Assembly: GCA_036172665.1 (NCBI GenBank)
Contig: CM069870.1
Coordinates: forward strand, 29,936,001 to 30,000,000
Source: Prosopocoilus inquinatus
Taxonomy: Eukaryota > Arthropoda > Insecta > Coleoptera > Lucanidae
Length of the DNA stretch: 64,000 nucleotides
Reading direction: 5' to 3'
The translations under genes and the position numbers were made by a program. This document shows positions 12,206-20,723 of the stretch, piece by piece (position 1 is the first letter of the stretch; the number at the start of each line of letters is the position of its first letter). The notes below the pieces were generated by a model. The model was not told where the DNA came from. It saw only the letters and a list, made by a program, of their open reading frames with translations, and ran no database searches.

Positions 12206-12450
12206 TAACTTAACTTTTCATTCTGCTTTATTCAATTATCGGAAAGATTATTTAGCCAACAGAGCTTTATAATTATTTAGAGATTTCATATTTTTGACTT
12301 AACAAATTAAATAGTTTCAATTTTAGGCAAGACGGTTCCGTCTTTCAGTCAATTCTAACATTTTTTTAGAGCGCCACAATTCTAGAGGAAATAGTTATCA
12401 TTAACTGTCAGTACAGATCATAACATCAAATAAAAACACAACATTAAAGT

Positions 12451-13512
12451 TTAAAGTAGATGCTCAAAGTGCTCTCCTTCAGCTTGAATACATAAGCGTA
12501 CTCTGCGTTTCATGTTTTAAAACCCGTTTGCTAAGTGTTCGGGGGTTATGTTAGCACACACATCTGTAATGCCCGTACGAACTTCTTCGATTGTGTGACG
12601 CGGAGTTCTCAAAACTGTATTCTTCATGTGCGGATGAATGAAGTAATCCATAATTGTAAGATCCGGAGACTTTGCAGGAAAATTCACAATCCGATTATCG
12701 AAAAATTGCTGCAGGAAAGTCATTGTTTGATGAGCTGTGTGGGCAGTAGCATTGTCTTGCTGAAAAAACCCTTCTGTAAGTTCATCATCATGTAGTTGAT
12801 TAATGAAAGGTTCTAATAACTCATTTCGGTATCTTTCAGCAGTTACTGAGTCGTTAAAAAATATTGGTCCGATGATACGCCTTCTTGACACTGCTAGCCA
12901 AACACCAATTTTTAATGGATGTAATGGAGTTTCCACAAATTCATAGGGATTTTCTGCTGACCATATTCTCATGTTCTGTTTATTTAAATACCCTGAGAGA
13001 TGAAACCAGGCCTCATCGGAAAAGAAACACTTGTCAAGAAGGTCGTCGTTGTTTAAGTTTTCAAGAAACCACTGACAATATTCTGTTCTTCTGTGAAAAT
13101 CTACTGGCCTGAGTTCGTGGACTGCTTGATTCTTATATGGATAAAACTTTAAGTCTTTTTTAAGAATAGTGTGACCTGCTCCCACTGATAGCTGAATTTC
13201 TTGTGAAAGTTTCGCAATAGATTTCTTGGGAGAGTGTCCCATTCGATCCCGAACATCTTCAATGCAGGCTGCAGTCCTTTTCTTAGCTGCTCCGCTCCCT
13301 GTTTTGCGACCAAGTGATTCTGTTTCACGAAATTTAAGAACACAAGCATGGATATGTTTAACTAGCTGTTCATAACTAATAGCAAAATTAGGAAACTGCT
13401 GTCGATACTTCTGTACACACTGATTAATTGAATAAACTAACTGTCCATTTTCTATTCTACCGGTTCGAAAATAACTTTCAACAATAAATATTTTCTGCTG
13501 TAATTCTAACAT
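12451..13512 (-). pseudogene. IS630/Tc1/mariner-type transposase, one premature stop
   Basis: The frame opens at 13512 and runs 354 codons to a TAA at 12451-12453, with a single internal TAA at 12517-12519 (codon 332). The N-terminal part (residues 1-100) looks like the DUF4817-type helix-turn-helix found in many insect transposases. The DDE core shows CFFSDEAWFHLSGYLN (first Asp), GFFQQDNATAHTA (second Asp) and AKSPDLTIMDYFIHPHMK, where the third acidic residue is Asp about 35 residues after the second. The C-terminal piece after the stop (RRVRLCIQAEGEHFEHLL) still reads well, so the stop is probably recent. This is the best-preserved protein in the window. No clear terminal inverted repeat pair was found. 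The two plus-strand open frames over it are shadows. Confidence 0.85.
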
Positions 13513-13559
13513 TTTGAATTAACTGAAAATACAATGTGTCAATTTGACATTTGTTTAAT

Positions 13560-14710
13560 TAAATAATTGAACAGCTATCAGTGCTGCAAATCTTAGGAGA
13601 AAAAAACAGTGAAATCATAGCCCACTTGAATGAGGAATTCAATTGAAGGCACGGTATAATGCTTAGTTAAGAATGTTAATGTTGAAACAAGTACATTTTA
13701 TTTAAGCCAACGCACAAAAAGTTGATACTAAAATTTGTTGGCTGAACAATTTCATTATGAAAACGAGAAACACTTTACGTAGAACTAAACATTAAAGTTT
13801 CGGGAAACGTAAAGGTAAATAAATTAATATTTCTTTTCCATATTTTACTTCACATGGTAAACCGCTAAAGATTGAGATAGTAACCCTTCAATGTCGCGTA
13901 TATAAAATAAACAAAATTTCGTTTTCAACGAATAACTGCGCTCGTTCCAGCACTTAGCGATGCCTGCGGGTTTTATAAGATTTTGTAAACTAAAATTACA
14001 GAGCAAACACTTCGTCAGAATCGAGTCCATTCAATTCGGCCGGTAATCTCTTGAGAAAATGGGTAGATCGCTTCAGTCCATAAACGAAATCTCCCACTGT
14101 TATACTTACCTCAATCTCGATCGCTGCGAGATCAGTTTGAATTGAATAACACGGATTTGGAATCAATTTCGAACACTGCTCTATTGTAATGTTATAACAT
14201 AACGCACTTCATGGTTTGGCTTTATCAAGAAATGTGTATACGAGCGAATGGAAAAACCGCATTAAGTATGCCGTATAAAAGCTGATACCTACGTGCAACA
14301 TTAACACGTGAAATTAACGTCACGAATGTATTTTTGTAACCGAGTATATCTGAACAGACGTCAGAAACCGATCTACCTACGTTTTGTATTAAAGAGTGAT
14401 TAGGCGCATCAAATTTAAAACGCTTCTCAACACATTTTAAGAACCAATTTATATTTTTAGAATACATTTTTGAAATGTTGACCTACTGTTTCAGTTAATT
14501 TTAGATAAATTAGCTAGGTTTTCTAATGTCGCGAATGAAGGCCAACATATACATTATATATTGTAATTTCCATTGAAATTTCGGAAAATACACGAATTAA
14601 TGAATCGTTTTTGGTCTTTGCCTGACTTTGAAGTATTAATTTATGCTCTGATAAAGTTTGTCCTCTTTTTTCTTTTTCGCTTGCAACACGAATTTTTAGT
14701 ATTATTATTG
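13560..14710. other. Unassigned stretch
   Basis: Two short minus-strand open frames (13845-14030 and 14225-14467) have no recognised motif. No repeat structure was seen. Confidence 0.45.
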
Positions 14711-15719
14711 GAGATGGGAACGATAGTTTTGAAAAGTATTTAAATACAAAGTAAGATACTTTCGTAAATATTTTTGAAGATACTTTTCAAAAAGACACTC
14801 AACATAAAAGCATTCGAGATTCAAGATACTATAGTATCTAAGACACTTAAAAAAAAAGATATGGGGAATATTTTGTAACTTATTAACAACAAACAAAATT
14901 TATAGGTGTTTTAAAATTTAATAAGAGCAACAAAATTTATCAGCTGTTTCAATTTAAGGTTTTTGCTACAGAATAACTAATGTATGTCATGGGACATGAA
15001 GAGAAAAACAGAAAACCATGGAAATAACTATGCCACTTTTGTTCATAAATAATAACGAAAGTTGATTAACTAATTAACACAAAATTAAGCAAAACTAAGC
15101 TGATCTTAAGTATTTGGTGCAACTGGCCATTAGATACTAAACAGCATTTAGGATATCTTTCGACCGTTATGAGATAGAATGGGGAAATAAACAAAAAACT
15201 CGCTGTGGAGAAATTGCGGGCTGTATAATACTGTTTACTGCATTTTGCTTTTTTTGAGAGTAATTATTATCATTAATAATTATACAATCACAAAAGCAAT
15301 TAATTGAATAAATGTAAAATATTATCTTGAATGCAGTAAACAGTATTATACAGCCCGCAATTTCTCCACAGCGAGTTTTTTGTTTATTTCCCCATCCTAT
15401 CTCATAACGGTCGAAAGATATCCTAAATGTTGTTTAGTATCTAATGGCCAGTTGCACCAAATACTTAAGATCAGCTTAACTTTAAGCGTCGCTTAGAATG
15501 TGGGTTATATTAATGTTATATTACCCCAAATGTCACATTATAAGCAATACTTAAATTTAATACTTTGTTAGGACCTAAGGTACAAATACTATTTGAAAGT
15601 ATCTTTATTTCATTAATACTTTGTGTCACAAAAATTTTAATTCAAGGTACAAGATACTACCTTATACATATTTGAAAAAGATCTAGCTGTCGTTTTTCTT
15701 CAAGCTACTCCCAGCTCTG
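14711..15719. mobile_element. hAT-like non-autonomous element
   Basis: The left end reads GAGATGGGAACGATAG and the right end, complemented, CAGAGCTGGGAGTAGC. This short imperfect terminal repeat of AGAGNTGGGA type is common at hAT ends. Subterminal regions on both sides are rich in AAGTATTT, AAGATACTTT and similar motifs. There is no transposase. Flanks are TATTATTATT-like on the left and ATTTTATTA on the right, compatible with but not proving an 8-bp target duplication. A separate foldback (15096-15478) lies in its centre. Confidence 0.5.
15096..15478. mobile_element. Near-perfect foldback element, 383 bp
   Basis: The arms start TAAGCTGATCTTAAG at the left and end with the exact complement at 15478. 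About 145 bases on each side pair with only a few differences visible by eye, for example ACTCGCTGTGGAGAAA at 15200 and its complement at 15357. The loop is about 80 AT-rich bases. No coding capacity. The near identity of the arms suggests recent insertion or ongoing arm homogenisation. It sits inside the hAT-like element 14711-15719. Confidence 0.8.
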
Positions 15720-15960
15720 ATTTTATTAACTACACGCGCAAACAGTTTCTGCCTATTTATTTGTTTGTATAACAAGAACAGAAAGTTTTTAGAATATGTT
15801 ATGATTATGAGACGTATCTGTTTAGCTCTGTCATATGCATTTCATGATAGGTATACTAATCATTTATTCCAGCATTCTTTTGAATACCGTTGTATCATTC
15901 ACACAACATTTAACACTTATGCCGTCGATGTAAATGTTTATTAAAAATTTTTATTGCAAA

Positions 15961-16065
15961 ACGTTTTTGACTGGAATGGATCCCTCGATCCCCATCCTTT
16001 ATAAAGCTGTTTCAGCCCTATTTAGGGCTTCATCAGTAGTAGCGTAGTTCTCGACAGTTCTGCTC
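15961..16065 (-). ncRNA. Type I hammerhead ribozyme motif, core intact, helix I decayed
   Basis: On the minus strand the core reads CUGAUGA, then a perfect helix II (AGCCC, loop UAAAUA region, GGGCU), then GAAAC. Helix III follows as ACAGCUUU and the expected cleavage site is UUUA. The downstream AGUCAAAAACGUUUUGC matches the region after the ribozyme in the tandem array at 17.5 kb. Helix I strands no longer pair well, so activity is doubtful. It is joined head to head with a plus-strand copy of the array unit (16081-16200), the same arrangement seen at 47.2-47.4 kb. Confidence 0.75.
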
Positions 16066-16080
16066 CAAACCAAAACAAGC

Positions 16081-16200
16081 GTGGCCGGCCGCCTTGTATG
16101 GGATGACTTATTATGTAGCAACCGGGCTTCAATTTGTTAATCCTAATCCAATGTCAGATCAAAAAGCGATCGCAGGATGTCGCTACTTAAGCTTTTCATT
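16081..16200 (+). repeat. Diverged copy of the spacer of the 311-bp HHR repeat
   Basis: GGCCGCCTTGTATGGG, CTTCAATTTGTTAATCC and TCAAAAAGCGATCGCAGG match the inter-ribozyme spacer of the array units at 17.5-18.6 kb in order and orientation. It lies directly next to a ribozyme on the opposite strand, so this copy is inverted at the junction instead of tandem. Confidence 0.75.
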
Positions 16201-17050
16201 AATGTTTACTGTTTCTCGTATAGTGCTTGCAATTAATGTAACTGTTACCCATCCTCTAAATCAAACGTGGGCACATAAATCCGAAAAGAACGAGCTTCTC
16301 TTCGATGGTCTGAATGAATCCGTTAACAAACAAATGTGATCTCATGGAAGTCACCAAAAATGATCGGGGTCGCATTGGTTGTTGTGGTTAGCAGAGTTAG
16401 GCGCATTTTAGGCGGAAGGTTTCGTTAAATATACGAGGAACTACTAATATGCTGAAGCGATCATAGACGGAAAAAGTTGGAGTCTTTAGCGAGTTATGAT
16501 ATGATAACAAGCATTGGATAAGATGAGCAGATTATGCAATTTCCTATGTAACGCCGGAGTTGAAGGTTTCCTGTCACTGTTTTTTTGTGTAATGCGGTTG
16601 TAAAGTTACGTACGTGCATAATTATAATTCAGTTTTGATACAGCAAAATTGTTTTATAACTTCAGCGCTCTTCGCTATAAAAACAAAACAATAAACCAGT
16701 CTATGGGGCACGCCGTAACCACAGTTCTGGTCGACTGGATATAAAAACTTGTTTACATAACCAAATCATTCCCAAATAAACTGGCAATCTTTTTGCAGCG
16801 ACGGCGCAGCAATTGATAAGAATTGAATGTGTTAGTCTTTTTAAAAGTTATATTACAGAATTATAATGTTTTCATAATTAATAATTTCAAAGAAATTATA
16901 AAGGTAATTTTGTTACACACTTAATTTACTTACTTTTAAACAGTTTTACATGTATTAAACCAATTCGAAACTTTTGAATTACTTCATACAAATATAAATT
17001 TTGCACACAGACGAAAAGAAAGCTGACAAATAATAAACGTTTTTATTTAG
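16201..17050. other. Unassigned stretch
   Basis: No coding motif or repeat structure recognised. The open frame 16094-16339 runs out of the HHR repeat unit and is not a gene by any evidence here. Confidence 0.45.
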
Positions 17051-17054
17051 TTTG

Positions 17055-17095
17055 CCTGGACTAGTTTCGACCTTCGCTATTTTCACGAGACTGAT
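17055..17095 (-). ncRNA. Degenerate hammerhead-like motif of Penelope type
   Basis: The minus strand reads CGAAGGUCGAAACUAGUCC. GAAACUAGUC has the layout of GAA plus a palindromic helix III (ACUAGU) plus C17 that is usual for hammerheads of Penelope-like elements. The upstream core is degraded (UGAAAA in place of CUGANGA). Treat as a relic. Confidence 0.4.
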
Positions 17096-17138
17096 TAATT
17101 CAGTGGTCTCTTTAAATTTCCATTTCTATACTCTCTTT

Positions 17139-17282
17139 TATAATTCGGAGGAGCATTATAAAATTTTGGTACTAAAAACGCGCTTTGTTATTGGTAGCTC
17201 ACCGGAATTGGCCAATGCTGATTTGACCAATGCTAAAGCTCGTTTTGAGTGCCAAAATTTCAAAGTACTCCTCCGAATTAAA
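17139..17282. mobile_element. Small foldback MITE, about 145 bp
   Basis: The left end TAATTCGGAGGAGCATT and the right end (complement TAATTCGGAGGAGTAC) are inverted. The pairing continues inward over AAATTTTGGNACT and AACGNGCTTT with a short loop near 17210. No coding capacity. The three open frames drawn over it are artefacts of the palindrome. Confidence 0.7.
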
Positions 17283-17598
17283 ACAAAAAAAACAATACAG
17301 TCTATTTGAAGATTGTAGATCTGTTCGCTTGTTGCACCGCTTCTACTCACAGTATATTGTATTAATACATGAAGTCAGAAGATACAAATACTTTGAGTGT
17401 ACAGAGGTTCCACAAACAAAGAGAAACAAACCTCTACTTATTTTTAGATAATTTAAAATATTCGTAATTCAAAAATATTAATCAGTTGAGATTACAAAAA
17501 AAATCATCTAAAGTCTTGTCAAATGCTGTCGCTATTTTATATGTTCATCATTCTTACATCGCAATTGCGAATAAATTGGGCAAGTCGTTTTTGGTCTG

Positions 17599-17685
17599 CA
17601 GTGGGAATGTCGAGCTACGTTTCTGCTGAAGAAGCCCCAAGCAGGGCTGAAACAGCTGTCCAGAGGCTGCTCGAGGTTCTCACTG
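17599..17685 (+). ncRNA. Type I hammerhead ribozyme, array copy 1
   Basis: Core CUGAAGA at 17626-17632 (C3 U4 G5 A6 N7 G8 A9 all allowed). Helix II is AGCCC paired with GGGCU over 17633-17648. GAAA starts at 17649. Helix III is the self-complementary ACAGCUGU at 17652-17659 and cleavage is expected after C17660. Helix I pairs in three blocks: UUCUG with CAGAG next to the core, UCGAGC with GCUCGA, and CAGUGGGA with UCUCACUG at the far end. Internal loops between these blocks sit where loop-loop contacts occur in natural type I hammerheads. With no loop on helix III, a dimer is the likely active form. Confidence 0.9.
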
Positions 17686-17896
17686 CAATCAAAAACGATT
17701 TGCACAAAATTTTCTAAAATCTTTCATTATGCTTTGACAGCAAGCATGGGGGACTCATTAGGAGCAAATCCCGCTTCAATTTGTCTATCCTACTGCAATG
17801 TTAGGTCAAAAAGCGATAGTAAGATGTCGCTATTTTATATGTTCATCATTCTTACATCGCAATTGCGAATAAATTGGGCAAGTCGTTTTTGGTTTG

Positions 17897-17983
17897 CAGT
17901 GGGAATGTCGAGCTACGTTTCTGCTGAAGAAGCCCCAAGCAGGGCTGAAACAGCTGTCCAGAGGCTGCTCGAGGTTCTCACTG
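17897..17983 (+). ncRNA. Type I hammerhead ribozyme, array copy 2
   Basis: Same sequence and pairing as copy 1 over all helices and core positions. The only nearby change I see is GGTTTGCAG for GGTCTGCAG just before helix I. Expected cleavage after position 17958. Confidence 0.9.
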
Positions 17984-18207
17984 CAATCAAAAACGATTTG
18001 CACAAAATTTTCTAAAATCTTTCATTATGCTTTGACAGCAAGCATGGCCGCCTTGCATGGGGGACTCATTAGGAGCAAATCCCGCTTCAATTTGTCTATC
18101 CTACTGCAATGTTAGGTCAAAAAGCGACAGTAAGATGTCGCTATTTTATATGTTCATCATTCTTACATCGCAATTGCGAATAAATTGGGCAAGTCGTTTT
18201 TGGTCTG

Positions 18208-18294
18208 CAGTGGGAATGTCGAGCTACGTTTCTGCTGAAGAAGCCCCAAGCAGGGCTGAAACAGCTGTCCAGAGGCTGCTCGAGGTTCTCACTG
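18208..18294 (+). ncRNA. Type I hammerhead ribozyme, array copy 3
   Basis: Same core (CUGAAGA, GAAA), helix II, palindromic helix III and three-block helix I as copy 1. It lies one full 311-bp unit after copy 2. Expected cleavage after position 18269. Confidence 0.9.
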
Positions 18295-18517
18295 CAATCA
18301 AAAACGATTTGCACAAAATTTTCTAAAATCTTTCATTATGCTTTGACAGCAAGCATGGCCGCCTTGCATGGGGGACTCATTAGGAGCAAATCCCGCTTCA
18401 ATTTGTCTATCCTACTGCAATGTTAGGTCAAAAAGCGATAGTAAGATGTCGCTATTTATATGTTCATCATTCTTACATCGCAATTGCGAATAAATTGGGC
18501 AAGTCGTTTTTGGTCTG

Positions 18518-18604
18518 CAGTGGGAATGTCGAGCTACGTTTCTGCTGAAGAAGCCCCAAGCAGCGCTGAAACAGCTGTCCAGAGGCTGCTCGAGGTTCTC
18601 ACTG
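18518..18604 (+). ncRNA. Type I hammerhead ribozyme, array copy 4 (helix II mutation)
   Basis: As the other copies, except that the 3' side of helix II reads AGCGCU where the others have AGGGCU. This puts a C-C mismatch in the middle of helix II and should weaken it. It is the last copy; the array stops about 33 bases after the ribozyme. Confidence 0.85.
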
Positions 18605-18637
18605 CAATCAAAAACGATTTGCACAAAATTTTCTAAG

Positions 18638-20478
18638 ATATTCGTTTACTTTGAAATTGTATATTTTAAGGATCCATGTTTTGATCTAAAGCCAGTCTAT
18701 GGAAAATTAGGCAAAAACAATCACCTAAAGCTTCTTGGAAATTCTAGTGTTAATGTTTATACCAGTAAAACTGAAAAGCAAGGGACATCACGTGACGAGG
18801 TAAACACCATTAAAATGTATGATTCATGTGACTCACGATAACGTAAATAACGAGCCCACGAATAAATCGTCGAACGACTTCGAATAAACACAGAGCTTAA
18901 ATCAAAATTAAATCACTTAATTTATTTTAAGAATATCAGAGGTAAAATTATTTTGGATCTGTAGCTGTGCCAACTTAAAGCGTGAGTACGTAGATATAGT
19001 AAAGTAATTTGCAGTAAAAATTAACGGTGGCGTTAGTGCTAGACACATTTAACAAAATACCGGATAATTTTGGCAACAATACTGCAAATTTCATACGCTA
19101 AATTATTTTAAGCTTATTGACACACAACAGCACGCTATATTTCATGCATTTGTAGTTACATGCACAAAACATTGTTTTCAGTTACGGCAGTGGTTACGGC
19201 AAATATTAGGAATTAGCGTGTTATGAACTACAAACAGCTACTTAAAGATTTAACAGCATTCTTATAAATTCCTGTAATTTAGTTCAAATCATAAATCACG
19301 TGTGTAAAAAAACATTTGGAAACACGAATTTTAAAACTCTCTCGTTCTTTCGCTTTGCAACATATACACGATTTTTAACCAGAAGAACGAACAAAATAAA
19401 ATTCAAATAATCGAATCGAATTATACAGCTCATTTTTTAAATATGATTTCCGTGTCGCTGGTAAAATCTACCGTCACATACATATATCAAAAGTGCTTTC
19501 TGCTGTTAAGTTATATTTTAAAATTTAAAAGCTGTTTAGAATTCTGAAAAGTTGTTACATTGAAATGTGTATACCTACTCGTCATTTATACTACTTTAAT
19601 AGATGTATTAGCTCGACCCGTGTAATTCACATTGAAATAAAATTTCATTACTCGGTAAAACAATCTTAAATTGAATAATTAATTAATTAATTATAAATGT
19701 AAATTAGTTGATAGCTGATAGTGTTACGTAATAGTCTTGATAGTATTTACTATGGAATAGATTTTCACCACAGAATTATTAAGTAACGTTTATATGCAAT
19801 TTAAAGGTGAGCTTGAATTACGAGTCTAACAACTTACTAAATACATACACAAACATGTACACGTATGTTTGAACAAAGAGATTGAAAAGTATTAGCCACC
19901 ATTCGAAGCACACAATAATAAATTAATTTAAAACTAGGTCCCCCCAAATAAGAACAAAAATTGACTACTTGTATATTAAATAAATTAGAGTAGTAATGTT
20001 TAATTTTTATAAATTTAAAAATTGTAAAATTTAATATAAGTTTTAAATAGTAATCGCAACTGATACCTTAGTTTCACAAATGTATTTTTTTGCCTTAATT
20101 TGGTTTGAAGGCCTCAGCTGCTTTGTTGCATTTCTATACTTGGGTTCTATACTAAAACCGCATGATATTCTTCGGGTTAGCCGACGTTTCGTCCACTTTT
20201 CGCCGAATAGTTGCTGCTGTCGCTTCTAGAACGAGAACGTTCTAGAACGGAGTATAGAAAGACTAAGCTAACTGGGACACAGAAATAAATTGATAATATA
20301 TCCAAAACTCATGTTCTTCATGCCTAGTCCATTGTTTAATAGTAACTGGATAGCAATTTTGTATTTTATTGCATTTAAAATCAAGTAAATTGTTATAAGA
20401 TTTCCTTTTAATTTCTAAATTGCGTTTATTTCAATGTGATCCGTACATTATTGGAATGAAATTGGATTGAATCTCCTA
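18638..20478. other. Unassigned AT-rich stretch
   Basis: No gene, terminal repeat or RNA gene recognised, apart from a heat-shock-element-like palindrome at 20224-20247. Confidence 0.45.
20224..20247. promoter_or_regulatory. Heat-shock-element-like cluster
   Basis: The bases contain TTCTAGAA and, three bases later, GAACGTTCTAGAA. The second part gives three contiguous inverted nGAAn units and the first gives two more. This is a strong match to the heat shock factor consensus on paper. No gene or transcription start can be assigned beside it, and part of the match follows from a local palindrome (TTCTAGAACG and its complement). Confidence 0.35.
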
Positions 20479-20592
20479 ACCACAAAAAGTTTTTTTAAAC
20501 TATATACGTGTTTCGGTAACTATGCTGCTATTTTCAGTAGATGACAGCATAGCTGCCGAAATACGTACATAGTTTAAAAACCTTTTTGTGGT
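20479..20592. repeat. Foldback repeat with degenerate hammerhead cores on both strands
   Basis: A 114-bp palindrome with arms ACCACAAAAAGTTTTTTT and complement. Each arm ends in a hammerhead-like piece. The plus strand has GACAGCAUAGCUGCCGAAAUACGUAC and the minus strand AGCAGCAUAGUUACCGAAACACGUAU, preceded by CUGAAAA. The CUGANGA core is mutated in both. Helix II (GCAGC-AUA-GCUGC type) and the UACGUA helix III are the same as in the 37.3-kb foldback, so this is a decayed relative of that family. Confidence 0.65.
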
Positions 20593-20723
20593 ACTGTTTT
20601 ACTTTCCAAAGCGTTCTTTTGACAAAGGAAGCTTCAAAAATATCATACTTAAAAGTATCTGAGATGAACCGTTCGTATTTCAAAATTACAGGCGAAAATC
20701 AGAATTTCCAATTATCTGAAACA

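Larger units (their letters stand above)
17523..18637 (+). repeat. Four-copy tandem array of a ~311-bp hammerhead-ribozyme repeat
   Basis: The array has successive units of 298, 311 and 310-311 bp plus a final partial unit. Copies are nearly identical. The first spacer lacks 13 bases (CCGCCTTGCATGG region) and the last copy has lost a T in CGCTATTTTATATG. Every unit holds the same hammerhead ribozyme, then GCAATCAAAAACGATTTGC, then a spacer with AGCATGGCCGCC and CTTCAATTTGTCTATCC. A direct tandem of short units each bearing a type I hammerhead with a tiny helix III is the layout described for retrozymes and Penelope-type terminal repeats in animals. Transcription through the array followed by self-cleavage would give unit-length RNAs of about 311 nt. 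The open frames inside the units are the same chance frame repeated. Confidence 0.92.

Noticed and set aside
12535..13112. Plus-strand open frames over the transposase
   Set aside because: Shadows of the minus-strand transposase, with no motif of their own.
17734..18326. Repeated open frame (83-93 residues, MSLFYMFIILTS region) in the tandem units
   Set aside because: It is the same chance frame in each near-identical unit, it runs through the ribozyme, and shows no protein motif or sign of selection at codon level.
17523..18637. Tandem array as a CRISPR-like locus
   Set aside because: Unit length (311 bp), near-identical spacers and eukaryotic context do not fit CRISPR.
20160..20210. Hammerhead-like GACGAAACGTC on the minus strand
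   Set aside because: GAAACGUC fits the 3' core but no CUGANGA core or helix II could be placed upstream.
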